A stretch of 64,000 nt of DNA from Paratinospora sagittata (lineage: Eukaryota; Streptophyta; Magnoliopsida; Ranunculales; Menispermaceae). The stretch is taken from positions 6,631,501-6,695,500 of the forward strand of contig CM069607.1 of assembly GCA_035771175.1 (NCBI GenBank), in the 5' to 3' direction. Below are positions 9,752 through 22,290 of this stretch, one piece after another. The stretch's first letter is position 1; each line of letters starts with the position of its first letter. A model generated the notes under the pieces. The model had not been told where the DNA came from. It did no database searches and saw only the letters and a list, made by a program, of their open reading frames with translations. Made by a program: the position numbers and the translations under genes.

Positions 9752-12700
9752 GCAGTCCCTCAATACATGCAACATCGTTTCCGCGTCAAGTGACAAAGAG
9801 GGCAAAGGGAATCTATGGACATTCCTCTTATATATCGAAGCTCATTGGTTGAATAACAAGCCAAACAAATTGCTTGAATTTCTCAGCATAGTTTAACGTC
9901 CAAATCCAAGGCCACATGTCACCATTGTCGTGAGGCGTGGTCTCGAGAAGCATGATATAAGCAGACTTAACAGTGAACTCTCCATTAGAAGTTTTTGACC
10001 AAATCAGCCTATCGTCAACCCGGTGGTAAGGAATTGGGCTCCCTCTGACAATGTTACCAACAATCGTTGGCAAATGTGTGTGCAGCTTTTAAAAACACCA
10101 CTCTCTATTATCATCAAGCAAGTCTACAATAATCAACTGAGAATCGGTAACGTGTGGATCGTCCATAAGAAAGTCGCTAAGAGGGGATCTCCTGTCTACA
10201 TATCATTCCAAAAAGATATTTGATCACCTCTTCCCACTCTCCAAATCAATCCATCTGTAAGAAGATTAATTCCATGAAGGATGCCCCTCCAAAAAGAAGA
10301 AGATGACTGAGAAGAGGGTGGACTGAGTACACTAGAGCCTCTGACATATTTTTCCTTTAATATATGAACCCACAAAGAAGGTTGGTTTCTAAGAAGACCC
10401 CTAACTTAGCTTGGCAAGGAATCCTAGATTACATTCCCTCATGGTTCTAATACTCGAACCCCCATACACTTTTGGCTTACAAACCTGTTACCAGCCAATG
10501 AGATGAACCTTTTGACATGAAGGCGTATCATTCCACAAGAAATCTCTATTCAACTTGTCTATACTGCAGCAAATGGATTGCGGGATTCAAGTGTTTTGCA
10601 TGGTGTAAAGGGGGACAGCTGAGGAAACAGTTTTGATGAGTGTTGCTCGGCCCGCCATGTTTAGCAGTTTCGATCTCCAACCCACAAGCTTCATCTGTAT
10701 TCTATTAACAACATGCTGGAAATCCTCTTTGCAAGGCCTTCATTTGAAGAAAGGAATGCCCAGGTATTTTCCCAAGTCATTAGTAAGGCTTATGACTGCT
10801 CTACACACTTATGGATTGGGCTCTTCTTCTACTGATATTAGAGGAAACAAAGAGCTTGGATTTATGGAGGTTAATTCTTTCACCCGACATCGCACAGAAG
10901 GTGGAAAGTGTCTTCATGATCTTTCCAACCTGTTCCCTCGAGGCTTGTGAAAATAACAACAAATCATCTGCAAAGAAGTGGTAAGTTAAAGGAATGCCCA
11001 GGCAAGATAGCTTGATTGCTTTCCAATGTCCCTTACTACTAGCTTCTGAGATCATGTGAGATAACTGTTCCATACACAAGATAAATAAGTAGGGAGAGAG
11101 TGGATCCCCTTGATGCAATCCTTGCTTAGGGTAAAATTCCTGAGTAGGTTCTTCATTCCAAAGGACAGCAAATTGAACCGAAGTTACACAACACATGATT
11201 AAATGAGTAATCTTTGGAGGAAACTTAAAATACTCCAGAGTTTCATGTAGAAAGTTCCAGCTTGTGGGATCACATGCCTTCTCCAAATCAATTTTCAAAG
11301 CTAGAAAACCACTCTTGCCTTTGTTTCTACGCATAGTGTGGATCACCTCTTGAGCCTCTAAGATATTATCTGTACTGCTTCTTCTTGGAGTAAAGCTACT
11401 CTGATGATACTCAATAACCTTATCTAACAAAGGTCACAATCTCCCCACCATGACTTTCGCTAGAATCTTATAGCTTACATTACATAAGCTGATCAGGTGC
11501 ATTTGGGCAGTAGTTTCCGGGTTGTCCGCTTTAGGTACAAGAGTAATAAAAGCAGATTTAAGAGCTGGAGGTATTACCCATCACTCCAAATTCTTGTAAT
11601 CATAGAAGTAACTAAGTCACCAACAATCTCCCAATTCTTCTGATAGAAAGCAGCTTGTAGGCCATCAGGTCCAGGTGCTTTCATGGGCTTCATGGACTTA
11701 AGGGACTTAAAAATTTCCTCCGGGAGCATGGGCACACATGGAGTTTCACTGTCTTCAAGAGAAAGGGTGTTACGAAACCCCCTGCTATTAGCAACAGCAC
11801 TAGAGGTCATAGTATTATGATCAAGAGTATAAAGATCCCTATAAAAGTCCACAAAATGAGTCTTCAAAACCTTCTAGTCATCACACCATAAACCATCGAT
11901 TTTTAGAGACTTAATCTTATTTCTACTTCGGCGAACCAAAGTGGACATATGAAAGAAAGTCGTATTTGTATCACCTTCCCGAAGCCATTGGATCCTTGAT
12001 TTATGCATCCAGAGAAGTTCTTCTCTACGAATAACTTCATTATATTGATCAAGAAGCACATCCTTTAAGTGACATAGGAAATTTGATTGTCTTCTAGTAA
12101 GAAATTTTTGAATACTAGAAATTTGAGCTAAGAGAATCCTTTTTTGTTTGAAGATATTCCCAAAGACCTCTTTGTTCCATACTTTAATCTGAGATGTGAA
12201 GGAAGAAACTACTTGTAAAAAAACTGAAGAGAACGGCCTCCAGTAATCAACAAGCACCTGTTTAAAGTTCTCATGTCTCAACCATGCAGCCTCAAAATGA
12301 AAGGGTCTCCTCGTTGGGACATGAAAAATAGAAGTGTCCACCATTATAGGACAATGATCAGAGAATATTCGCGGAAGATGGTGAAGTTTTGCGTTAGAGA
12401 ACATTAACCTCCACTTGTCCGTACAAAAGTGTGCAATCCAACCTCTCTTTGATCAATCCCAAACCTTGCCTACTATTCGTCCAAGTAAAACAAGGCCCTG
12501 TAAAGTTCAGATCCAACAGACTACACTCGTTGATTACTAAATTAAACTTGGAGCAACGAGAAGGAGAAACCAGGCCACCCATTTTCTCACTCTGGCAATG
12601 AACATCATTAAAATCCCCCATGACTAGCCATGCTTGAGGGCAACACTATGCAAAATTGGATAATTCTGCCCATTGACTCCTTAATCCTAGGATTAACACT

Positions 12701-13010
12701 CGCATGCAATAAGGTCAGAATCCAATCTAGCAACTTGTCTTGAGACACCGAGAGAAATAACATATGGTGATTATCAGATAAAATCCTGATCTTGATCTTC
12801 TCCTCCTTCCAAAACAGATGAATGCCCCCACTTCGGCCTACTGAAGCAACACTATGAGACTTGTAGATATTGTCATCTTTTAAGAATTTAATAATTGGAG
12901 AAGAACGTCGTGTCTCTAACAAGCAAATAAGATTCGGCTGTTGGGTTAAGAGTTACTCTTTCAAATGGCGCTGAAAAATGGGGCTTTGAGCTCCCTTGCA
13001 ATTCCATGTG
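9752..13010 (-). pseudogene. LINE ORF2 (endonuclease-reverse transcriptase) pseudogene
   Basis: The endonuclease starts near 13,010 with MKQITWNCKGAQSPIFQRHL and continues through the GDFN motif (12,608-12,621) to SDHCPI near 12,350. A coiled linker lies at 11,874-12,404. The reverse transcriptase follows with KAPGPDGL (about 11,670), LVPKADNPET (about 11,530), KIDLEKACD, QGLHQGDPLSPYLF and the catalytic box FADDLLLF near 10,970. The zf-RVT part at 9,828-10,073 has IWSKTSNGEFTVKSAY, then CPLCH and, after a one-base frameshift, DAETMLHVLRDC ending at 9,752. At least six frame breaks are visible. In a live LINE the protein nicks the target DNA and copies the element's own RNA into it. Confidence 0.9.
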
Positions 13011-13198
13011 ATTTGCTTCATAAGGAAACTAGCAAAAGAGAAAAGAGAAATACCCAGAGGATTAAACCACATTTTCGGAATTTCCAGCTCCATCTTTATG
13101 CCGTGGACTCCTGCTCCTATGCCTCCGTTCTGATGCACTGCGGTTGGCTTCATGCAAACGATCTTCACCTAGATCAGGTGAGACATTAGACCGGCAGA

Positions 13199-13465
13199 TC
13201 AAGGAAAGGGGGCGCTAGAATCTCTAGCGGCTGTCTCCCGACCATTCTCCTGAAATTTCTTGAGCAGGGTCGGGAAACTTCCTTTATGTCCAAGCATTGG
13301 ATATTTTCCTCGATCCTGGGCAGTTGATGAACTCCTTGAATCACGGTGGGGATCACTGGTGACAGGCTGGAAGTGCCTATCGGCAGAAACCCCTTTTCCT
13401 TCCTTAGTTGCAGTTACAATTGTCTCCTTGATTCCCTCCCCCTTTGTCGCCGATAGAAGTTGCAC
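13199..13465 (-). pseudogene. LINE ORF1-like remnant
   Basis: An 88-codon open frame lies just upstream of the endonuclease domain, in the place of LINE ORF1. It is rich in Lys, Ser, Arg and Thr with low complexity, which suits the C-terminal tail of a plant LINE ORF1 protein (DUF4283/zinc-knuckle type), but neither domain can be seen. The call rests on position. It could equally be a chance frame. Confidence 0.35.
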
Positions 13466-13493
13466 TAATGCCGAAACACGTCGATCTCGATAA

Positions 13494-14330
13494 AGTCAAC
13501 CAGTCTAGTCCCTAAGCTGAGAGGTGGGATCACAATGGACTTGTTTAAATACCAAGTCTTCTGAAGCAGCGAGCTACTTCTCGTTCACTATTTAAAGTTA
13601 CTAAGGACAACACTGAATCTAAAAAACTATATTAATTGTTGGTTCAACAAAGTAATGATATAATGCATTGATTCCTTGAAATGGTACATAGATAAACAGT
13701 GATATACGAGAATAGTTGATATACGCTGATTGCCATTATTTTTCGTGAACAGTATCATATATATGAATAGTGTCACGTAGGTGAATTGTGTAGTACACGT
13801 GAATAATGTCGTATAGGTGAAAGACATTTCTAATGTGAAAGATCAACCAAGGCCGCAACCACAGAGCATACTAAGAATTTCTCAGAGATTCTGACACTAC
13901 TTTTTTAGGGACATATACAATATTGCACTACTAAATGGTAAAGTAAAAATAGTAACTATAAAAAGTAGAAAAACAGAAGATTTACATGATTCGGTTCTGA
14001 GGCATACGTCCATGGGCAGAATGTAAAAACTTCATTATAGATCGAAGGTTAGAACTCTCTCTTTTCTTTCAACAAGAGAACAATGAGACTCTCTCTTTTA
14101 AGAACTCAAATATATTTATGATCACTTAGATAAATGAATTGAACTTAATTCTGAGCCTTTATTTATATAGGAGAAGATTATAAATAAAATATTATTATTT
14201 TAATATTTAATTGTAGACATATAGAACATTATTTTATTTCTCTTCTAGACATATAAGGCCATCCAGCCAAAAGTTTTTTTATTTTTTTATTTTTTTATTT
14301 TTTTTTAATTTAAAGTAAGGCCGCCAGTAA
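13494..14330 (-). repeat. LTR copy C of the Tat-like family
   Basis: On the - strand this matches LTR copy B: CTTTTGGCTGG near 14,265 corresponds to CTTTCGACTGG in B, followed by the AAAGGCTCAG, TTTACATTCTGCCCATGG, GGTATTTAA and GGACTAGACTGG landmarks. It breaks off at about 13,494 against the LINE, so the 3' end of the LTR is lost. No partner LTR or internal region is attached. The open frame at 13,627-13,827 is only the repeat-rich LTR core. Confidence 0.75.
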
Positions 14331-15090
14331 ATATCCTATTATTTGAACTTAAAAGAATAACATGGGGAGAGATATTAATATTAATCTAATCAACTCACGT
14401 GACGCGTGGACGTTTACATTAATACAATTTAATAAATTATAGATCAGATACATTCACTCATTAAAAAATCACAAAAAAGATTGTTATATTTTTTTAAAGT
14501 TTTTTTATTATTTTAATAATATCAACGATTTGGGGAATCTCGAATTGACGCATCCGGTCGTGAGAAATCAGTGACCTTTGAACACAAGAGAGAGATCGGT
14601 AAGAATTATGGTGAATTATTTGCACGGGGAGTCATGCAGCCGACAGAAGTGAATGGAAATAGTGCTGTGAAACACGTGGTAAGCTTGGGAAAAAGAGCAC
14701 AGATTTGTGCCCATATGGCCTCCTCGTGTTCAACGCTAACGCTTACCAAAGCCTTTCAATATACTAGCGTGTAAGTCAAGGTTAGATTAGATTGCACATA
14801 TACAATTGAAAAATAATTTTACTATTAATTACACATTTTAATAGATGTATAAAATATTAATATTTAATAAATATATATGTGTAGCTACATTGACTCAATA
14901 GTTTATAAGAAGGGCAGAAGGCTTTTACTAAAGCAAAGGTCTAAAGTTTAATTTTTGAATTAACGAGATTAATTTTCTGATTTATTCAGACTAATATATG
15001 GTGGGTGCTTGTAGTCTCGGTGGACTATTCTGTCATCGAGCATTAAGTGCATGGAGTTAAGATACCACTGTCTTAAAATATATATATATT
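14331..15090. other. Spacer without a supportable gene
   Basis: A 67-codon + strand frame at 14,571-14,774 has no recognisable domain and no neighbouring exon. The rest is AT-rich with a short (AT)n at 15,080-15,092. Confidence 0.5.
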
Positions 15091-15785
15091 ATTGATGCAA
15101 AATTTGACCAACATCAAATAGTAAAAAATTGGAGGCAACGTGCTGAGCTAGAACTTGTCAAGTTGTTTATTTGCCTATTACATTTCTGTCTGATTTATAG
15201 TATTTTGTGATGTATATAAGAATCGACTGCACTAACGTGACTTATTTGGACATCTAGTATTACCTTTATAGAATGAACAATTTTCAATAAAATTAACCAG
15301 ACTAGCTAGTCTTTAAACTGAGAGGTGGGTCACAATAGACCCACTTAAATACCAAGTCTTCTAAAACAGCAAGTTGTCTCTCGTTCACTATTTAAAGTTA
15401 ATAAGGACAAGATTGAGTCTGACTAATTACATTAATTGCTGATTCAGCAGAGTAACAATATAATATATTGATTCCTTAATAAGGTACACACATGAGTAGT
15501 AGTATATTATAAATAGTTGATGTACGTTGATTCCCACTAGTTCTTGTTAATAGTATTTGAATAGTGTCATATTTGTGAATAGTATCATATACATAAATAG
15601 TGTCATGTACGTGAATAGTGACATATCTCAAAAAAAAAATATGATGTAAAAGATCAGCCAAGGTCGCAACCACAGAACACATTAAGACAAGAAGTATAAA
15701 GAGTAGAGACACAGAAGTTTTACGAGATTCGATTCTAAAACCTACGTCTACGGGCAGAATGTAAAAACTTCATTAGTGACTATAT
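15091..15785 (-). repeat. LTR copy D of the Tat-like family (truncated)
   Basis: On the - strand the sequence runs from AAGTTTTTACATTCTGCCC near 15,770 down to GTTGGTCAAATTTTGCATCA at about 15,100, which matches the 3' terminus of LTR copy A. The 5' quarter is missing; the copy stops where TGTAACACCCCGTA begins at 15,786. It looks like a solo or broken LTR. Confidence 0.7.
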
Positions 15786-17660
15786 GTAACACCCCGTAAT
15801 TTTAATTAAATACATACGTTGAAATACACGTATAGCAAGATATATAATACACGTATTTTATATGTAGGAGCCAGCTATACGTGTGTATAATTAGTACAGA
15901 AAGAAGATGATACCTATGAGATCATCTTATATGGGTGCTTACAAGTTAAACATTGGAGTTGATTTAACTTGCTTAATTTATGGGGTTGGTTAATTAAATA
16001 TGTGAATTGAGTGTAGAAGAAGAAAAAGAGGAATAAAGTAAGAAAAATATTGTTCATTTGCGGGTATTATTCACAGAACAGGATTGTGAACAGTACTCGT
16101 ATGTAATAATAATAATAATAATAATAAAAACAAACGAAGTTGCTGGAAAGAAAGAAACGCGTGATTCGCGCGAAATTCGGTCTCGTGGTAAGTGATTTCC
16201 ACTATATTTCTTCGTAAAACTGATATCTAAGCTAGCTGTAAACTTTCTAGCGGAGTAATTTTTGTTGTGGAAGCCGTTTTACGGCGTTTTGACAAATTGG
16301 GGTTGGACCCAACGTGAATGAAAATTCGCTAGGAAGGTAGAAAAACACTCCCTGGACTGTAGGGACCCCGAATATGTGGTTATATTCTATTTATGTATTC
16401 ATTTGGAACTTGTATAGCTGTTGAAAGTTAGAGTGTCTATTGTGGACCTTTTGAATCATACCCGATGAAACGCCAGTTTAAGGCTATAGAATGGTAGAAT
16501 GCACTGTTGTGAACACTGATATAAATAGTACTATGAACAGTGATGTGAACAGTGATATAAATAGTACTATAAACAGGGGTGTGAATAGCACTATGAACAG
16601 TGATGTGAATCCAATGAAACTCCGGTTTGAGATCATAGAATCGTAGAGAACTGAATTCCGGACGTTTCGATACTAAGATCGTGATTTTTGGATATGATTT
16701 GATATTTTTAGTAGCTACAGATATGATAAATGGTGATTCTCATGATAGTCTATGGTTCATTTCAGTGTTTAAATTGAGAGTTGTGCATGGATAAATGCTC
16801 TTGAAGAAGCAATTATGATGGACGTTTATTGTTGCTCGATTTGACGTAAAAACCCCGTGTAACCATAGTGAGTATAGTTTTCTTGATTTGGTTCTTGTAT
16901 GACATTGTACACATATAAAATGTTTGATTGTATGCATGTTATATATAATGCATTGAATTTTATGGATCATGCAAACTAATTTTAGCAATTGGAGTTTGTA
17001 ATGATGTCATTTCGTTAGGAATTAGACCCGGATGAGCTTTTGCGAGTCCTCATTGTCAGTAGGTCTGTCCTAACAAGGGTTGCGATCCTTGAAATGACTG
17101 TGAATTGGGTATTGAGATGCTGTGGCTACCTTGTAACGGCCATACAAGGGTTAGACTCGCTCTCTTACCTTGAGGAGGAGGGAGATTGTGCATTGTGTTA
17201 TTGAAAACTCATGAAATTTATGTTGTTGACATGTATAATATATTCGTTGAATGATGCATGTGTTAAATAAGTGTTTGAAATGATTTTAAATGTCATATTT
17301 TTCTAAATGTATATAATTATCATCTCAAGAACTATATTCACTGAGCTGTTGTTTGCTCACCCCATTTTCTCCAATATTTCAGGTATTGAGTCGAAGGGAA
17401 AAGGAAAAATCCGTGAGTAATAATCACTTGAGCCTTCGTCAGGTATGTGTATGTAAGCTTGGAGGAAAGATATTATATTTTTGTTATTTTGATATGTATA
17501 ATTATCACACATTATATATATATGTATTATCATCTAGATGGGATGTGTGGGCATATATATAGCTTAATATATTGGATGATGAACTGAGAATTTGATGTGT
17601 GAATGTGTCACGTCTGGGTTGCACACAGTGCCCCATACCCAGGGTGATAAGTACCCCGCA
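15786..17660 (+). repeat. Tekay/Del-like gypsy LTR
   Basis: It opens with TGTAACACCCCGTAATTTTAA, a typical start for Tekay-lineage LTRs. A repeated GTGAACAGTGATATAAATAGTACTAT motif occurs at 16,510-16,605. TATTCACTGAGCTGTTGTTTGCTCACCCC at 17,335 followed by TTTCAGGTATTGAG is the landmark shared with three other LTRs here. Near 17,607 GTCACGTCTGGGTTGCACA resembles 49,859-49,880, which suggests that another LTR start is fused on. The right edge is uncertain. No PBS or internal coding region follows. Confidence 0.5.
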
Positions 17661-17675
17661 GGACATTAGAGTTAA

Positions 17676-18130
17676 AATTTAATAGCCATAACTTTCTCAT
17701 TTTTAACTCCGATTTGAATGATTCAAGATGATTTGGAAAGATATTTTTTTTATTCTTTCCAACTTATTTTTAATCGCTCAAATTGGAGTTAAAACGAAGA
17801 AGTTATGATCATTTTAAATTTATATACTCGTGTTGACCGATGAAATGTAAATTTCAAATAACCATAACTTCTTAGTTTTTACACCGATTTAAGAGATTCA
17901 AAATGAGTTGGAAAGAGGAAGAAAATATATTTATAATGCATCTTGAATCGCTAAAATCGGAGTTAAAAATGAGAAAGTTATGGCTATTTGAAATATTTTA
18001 CCGATCGGTATTTTAACTATAATTTGAGTAATTTACTATGAGCTAGAAAAATAGAAGAATTTTTTTTTTTCGCATCTTGAATCACTAAAATTAGAGTTAA
18101 AATGAAAAAAATTATGGTTATTTAAAGTTT
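17676..18130. repeat. Tandem array of palindromic units (~165 bp)
   Basis: Each unit has a left half (CATAACTTTCTCATTTTTAA...GATTCAA) and a right half that is its reverse complement (TTGAATCGCTAAAATCGGAG...GAAAGTTATG). Units start at about 17,680, 17,855 and 18,005; the third is strongly diverged. The array follows the Tekay-like LTR directly. Confidence 0.75.
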
Positions 18131-19030
18131 CTTGCCGAATAAGAAATAATTATTATCAAAGGGTCATGTGAGTTGTTATTATGAGGATGGGCAAAATAGT
18201 CAAGCACGCCAACCGAGTGACAATGATTTGATTGAAAGATGAACAATAAGTTACACATAACCCAAAATCTAAATTCAAAAATATTAAGACATCTGCTATA
18301 AAAACTCGAACTTTCATGCCAAACTCTAAAAATCCCTAATATATATCAGACAAATAAATGAAAACCAAGGGGCTCTGGGTCCGGGTCTGTGTGTATCACA
18401 TATGTACTTTGTCCTCAGATGTCTTCCTTTTTTATTTTTTATTTTTTTATTTTTATTTTATTTGTGGTGATTTTAGAGTAGTGCTTTTGTAGAAGAGTAA
18501 TGCTAAAGATATTTAAATAAGCACGGCTAAAAAATGGCTTATTCTAAGTCGGAGTAAAAAGGATCGAGTTAGATGGTTGCTAGCCAGCCTAAAACTTTAT
18601 CTGATAAACTAATATGAATCTTAATAAACTCACGCTACAACAAAAAACCAAAAAGAAAAAAAAATGAAAAAAGAGAAATTAATTATTGTTTCCTCATAAG
18701 CAAACATTTTACTTCAAAATTAAATAATAAGTGAATACAAAAATCTGTAACTAATTCCTCAATTTCTTGCTGTGTCAGGTGATACGGCAACACGTGTACT
18801 TCTTTTTTTAAAAGTTTAAATAAAGCATTGTCCTATCAAAGGTGTAAACATTATTCCATTAAATTAGTTTGTGTTTCGAATATTCTTTTAAAGTTTTCTA
18901 AGAGTTTTACTATTATTTTTTTATTTTTTAGCATTACCCTCGATAAGTCAGATTTGATTACTACAAGGTTAAATTCTAACTCGTTTTAATCCAGAGTTAG
19001 AAATTATTGGTTTACATGCATGGCTACATG
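18131..19030. other. AT-rich spacer
   Basis: No gene, exon-like segment or recognised element was found. Several T- and A-rich runs are present. Confidence 0.5.
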
Positions 19031-19031
19031 T

Positions 19032-19219
19032 GTACCAGAAGTGTTCATCAATTTAAACAATTCGACCAATTCGATCGAATCAAACTTTTTGAGTTAATTT
19101 CGATTAAATTAGATAAATTATTTAGGTTGGATTGGATTCTAAAATATTCAACTTGATTAATTTGGACTGAATCATAAATTTAGCCTATAAAAACTCGAGT
19201 AATCGGATCCAAACCGATC

Positions 19220-19256
<37 letters not shown>

Positions 19257-19770
19257 GTATTAAAAAATATATCATGTTTATTTAATAAATCTTATTATGT
19301 GTTATTTTTTTTAATTTTTTAATAAAAAAATAAATTTATAAGAAACTTATATTTGTATTTAATATTTTAATAATAATCATTTGTTACTTTTTTTAACTTT
19401 TTAATTAAAAAATAATAATTAGGATAAAATTACTTTATATTTATTATTTTGTTTTATTGACAATCATTTATTATTATTTTTAATTTTTTAATAAAAAATA
19501 ATAAATTTACAATAAACTCATATTTACATATAATATTTTTTTAAGACATTTAATATTATTTTTTAAAAAAATTTAAGAAAGAAAATATTAAATCTAAGTA
19601 TAACTTGATGAACCAACCTAACTAAAATTGAACTCGAATTATTTTAATTAGGTTAGATTAAGAGATAGATTACGTTGGATTAAATTTTAAATTTACAAAT
19701 TTAAACTTTTTGAATTGAATTAAATTTTAACTCAAAAGGTACTCATCTCAATTTATGTACACCCGTAATG
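19032..19770 (+). mobile_element. MITE-like element, copy 1
   Basis: The left end (AGAAGTGTTCATCAATTTAA) and the right end (reverse complement ACGGGTGTACATAAATTGAG) are imperfect terminal inverted repeats. Blocks such as TTATTTAGGTTGGATTGGAT and ATTCTAAAATATTCAACTTG line up with 28,909-29,537. The centre holds an (AT)n tract at 19,227-19,254. No transposase frame is present. The AGRGRTGTTCAT ends suggest a hAT-like non-autonomous family, which is an inference. Confidence 0.55.
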
Positions 19771-20740
19771 TGCACTGAATAATATATTGTCCCGTGTCCT
19801 AAAAAAAATTATAATAATACCTTTTGTCTTTTTGTGTTTCCTCCCCTCTATTTACCTGCCCTAAACTCTAACCCGGAACTCAACCACCGGTATCATCACA
19901 AGCACCGACGCCGACAACAACACTCCCGCTTTGCGCCATTGCCATCGCCACCGCTGCCACTACTGTCACGGTAGCGCCGCCGCCATCAGGCTACCAGCAC
20001 CACCACTCCAACCGGTTGTTGGCTACCAGCGCCAGCACTCCTACCAACAGGCTAGAGCTGTCAACTACAGCATCACGTGAAAAATGTCATTTCCGGGTAG
20101 TCTTGTCTCCCTCTGTCCGGCGGCTTCACCACTTTGCCCTCCACTCTCTGGTAGATGATTTTGAATTGATTTTTCTTTTTAATATAGGTAGATTATTTAT
20201 GATGGTAATTTTGTAAAGATTATATATGGATTATATTACTTTGGATTAATGACCAGGTTTCTATGGATGCATGCTGTGTAATTTTTATTGTTTCTATGTC
20301 ATGTAGTAGTTTAGAGGAGTGTCCCCAAAAATATACATCATCTCACTGCACGGTAAGAGAGAAAACAAAATTGAGAAACCAAATCACCCCGCTACATTTG
20401 AATAAGGATAATTTTGGGTACATATTTTAAATTATAAAAATATTTTTGATACCAATGTAGTTTGGATTATTACGAAAGCGAATTTCGTAGCAGGTTCAGA
20501 GATCCGATTAAGAATTCGAGCCCTGCTATCGATGAGAGAGGCGCTTATAAACATATGTAGAACCGTCTCACCATAAAAAGTAGAGAACGTCTTCGAATGC
20601 CGAAAAATCAGTAAATAAAAAAAAATAATAGCATTTCTGATTAATTTATAAGATATAACTCTTATTAATTTCCTTAGATTTAAAATACGCAAAAGAAAAA
20701 AGAGTTAAAAGGATAGAATTGATTCTCTAAAAATGTTTTG
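19771..20740. other. Spacer with a GC-rich island
   Basis: Bases 19,860-20,160 are much richer in G+C than the surroundings, with repeated CACC/CCGC triplets. They include a 66-codon + strand frame at 20,016-20,216 that has no recognised domain. The island could be a decayed 5' exon or leader of a lost gene: ATGTCATTTCCGG|GT at 20,086 would be phase-compatible with the exon-like segment at 20,749. The link is speculative. The remainder is AT-rich. Confidence 0.35.
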
Positions 20741-20748
20741 ATCTGCAG

Positions 20749-20808
20749 GTCCGAGGAGATCCGAGCCAAAAATAGTTCTGGGTGATCATCTTTCAAGGAT
20801 CATTCAAG
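20749..20808 (+). pseudogene. CPS exon-2-like segment with intact splice borders
   Basis: This is a 60-base segment bounded by CTGCAG| and |GTAATA. It is open in the same phase (1 to 1) as exon 2 of CPS copies 1 and 2. Its translation (GPRRSEP...LSRIIQG) resembles GTKRAKS...RFIQG of copy 1. It lies 1.5 kb upstream of copy 1's own exon 2. It may be a leftover from an earlier duplicate or an alternative exon of copy 1. Confidence 0.45.
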
Positions 20809-22290
20809 GTAATAATAGAATTGAAAATTTCTTACAAAATAACAAAAGAAATGAAAAATTCTGCTGCGTTACAATTAACCTTTAAGTAGTGCTCATGCTT
20901 TATTCAAACTACAAAAATCCCACTGCAAATTCAAACACATGCATATTTATTAAATAAAAGTGTTTTATATATAATTATAATCTATTTGCAGTTGCCTTTT
21001 TTTTTTTAGTTTGAATAGTACTTTCCATATTTGTCTTCATAAAAAGGTCAAAAATTATATTTAATCTATATTATTATAAGATTAAAATTTTCACCGTAAT
21101 GACCGTTCTTCTATATTTGCCCACTCTTTTGTTCTTTAAAAAAATTAAATATTAAATTGATAGGAATAAAATAGACATTTTATCTCTACCCATGATTCTT
21201 ACTCATTCCACAAATCTTGGGTGACTATTGGGCAACCTTAAATTAACCCATTCCACCAATTTGAAACTCTCTTTCTTGTCTTTTATATTCAAATGACTCA
21301 AAAACTTTCCTTTTCTCTCCCAAATTTCTATCTTCTTTCTTCTTCTACGGTAAGAAGAAAAAAAAAACTAATTAATTTTAAATTAAATTTATCATTAATT
21401 TGTATTAAATGATGTATTATTTCTTTAGTACCTTTTCTAATATTTTTTCATTTAAATCCATTTTGTGTTAGCTTTTTATTTATTTATTTGTTTCAGTTTT
21501 TAATACATATTTTGTAATTTTATGAGTCGATTTTTACTTATTTTAATTTTTTATTCAATATTTTATTTAATGGGTTAGTATTATATTTCATCATTTTTAT
21601 TTTATTTTTTAAATTTTAAGACTTTATTTTTTTCTTATTGATTGTTTTTGAAATATGTTTGTTGGTTTTCTGGTTTCCGCTGCTTCATTTCTTCGCTTGT
21701 GGGCGGAAGAAACCACATTTTTTCTCAACGCTTTCATTAAAATATATAAATTTTAAACTTAAAATAATCATTTCATTTTTTTTCTTTTTTTCTTTTTTTT
21801 ATGTTTCCTCTTCCCTCTAACAAGATTTAAATTATTGGCCTAGCCATTAAAAAAAGGGCCTTTTTTTTGCCAAAATATTTTATATTAATCTGGTCAGCTA
21901 ATCAAACAAAATATATTAAAAAAAAGGTTTAAATATTTTATATTAATCTTTTCAACTAATAAAAAAAAATACAATTATTATCAGTGCCCTTGATTAGAGA
22001 GCTCTCATCTTCATTCATGGTTATCATTTCTACGTTTAAACCAAACCCAAACTATCATTTGTATCAATATCCTTTGAACTCTTCATCATAATTATTCAAA
22101 TTTTCATTAAGAACCTTTTTTATTCATTTTTAACTTAAAGAAAAGAGTAACCATTAATTTTAGAAATGCCGTATTCTAAATTTTTTATTTTTAGATTTAA
22201 TCCTTATTTTCGAATCACTTATTAAACACAACCTTAACATCATTTTAAAAGAATTAATGATTCTCTAATTAAGTCTTTATTCTTTTGTAG
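20809..22290 (+). other. Upstream region or first intron of CPS copy 1
   Basis: AT-rich with long T runs. The transit-peptide exon of copy 1 should lie here or further upstream, but I could not fix it. A candidate at 21,294-21,351 (ATGACTCAAAAACTTTCC..., Ser/Leu/Phe-rich, followed by GTAAG) ends in phase 0, whereas exon 2 needs phase 1. A second frame at 21,638-21,820 has no support. Confidence 0.4.

Larger units (their letters stand above)
9751..13490 (-). mobile_element. L1-type LINE, truncated and decayed
   Basis: Read from 13,490 down, the order is an ORF1-like remnant, an apurinic endonuclease domain, a reverse transcriptase and a zf-RVT domain. This is the order of plant L1 LINEs. The element stops inside the zf-RVT domain at 9,751 against the end of a gypsy LTR, so its RNase H-like end, 3' UTR and poly(A) are missing. 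At the other end it meets an LTR of the window's Tat-like family near 13,490. Multiple frameshifts and stops make it inactive. Confidence 0.9.

Noticed and set aside
15786..15800. TGTAACACCCC as part of LTR copy D
   Set aside because: Copy D's own sequence at this place should read TGTTACACCTTT on this strand; the match ends at ATATGT, so a new LTR start is the better reading, although short similarity at the join keeps some doubt.
20809..22290. ATGACTCAAAAACTTTCC... at 21,294 as exon 1 of CPS copy 1
   Set aside because: The donor gives phase 0, and reading on through exon 2 in that phase runs into a stop at the start of the next exon; not annotated as coding.
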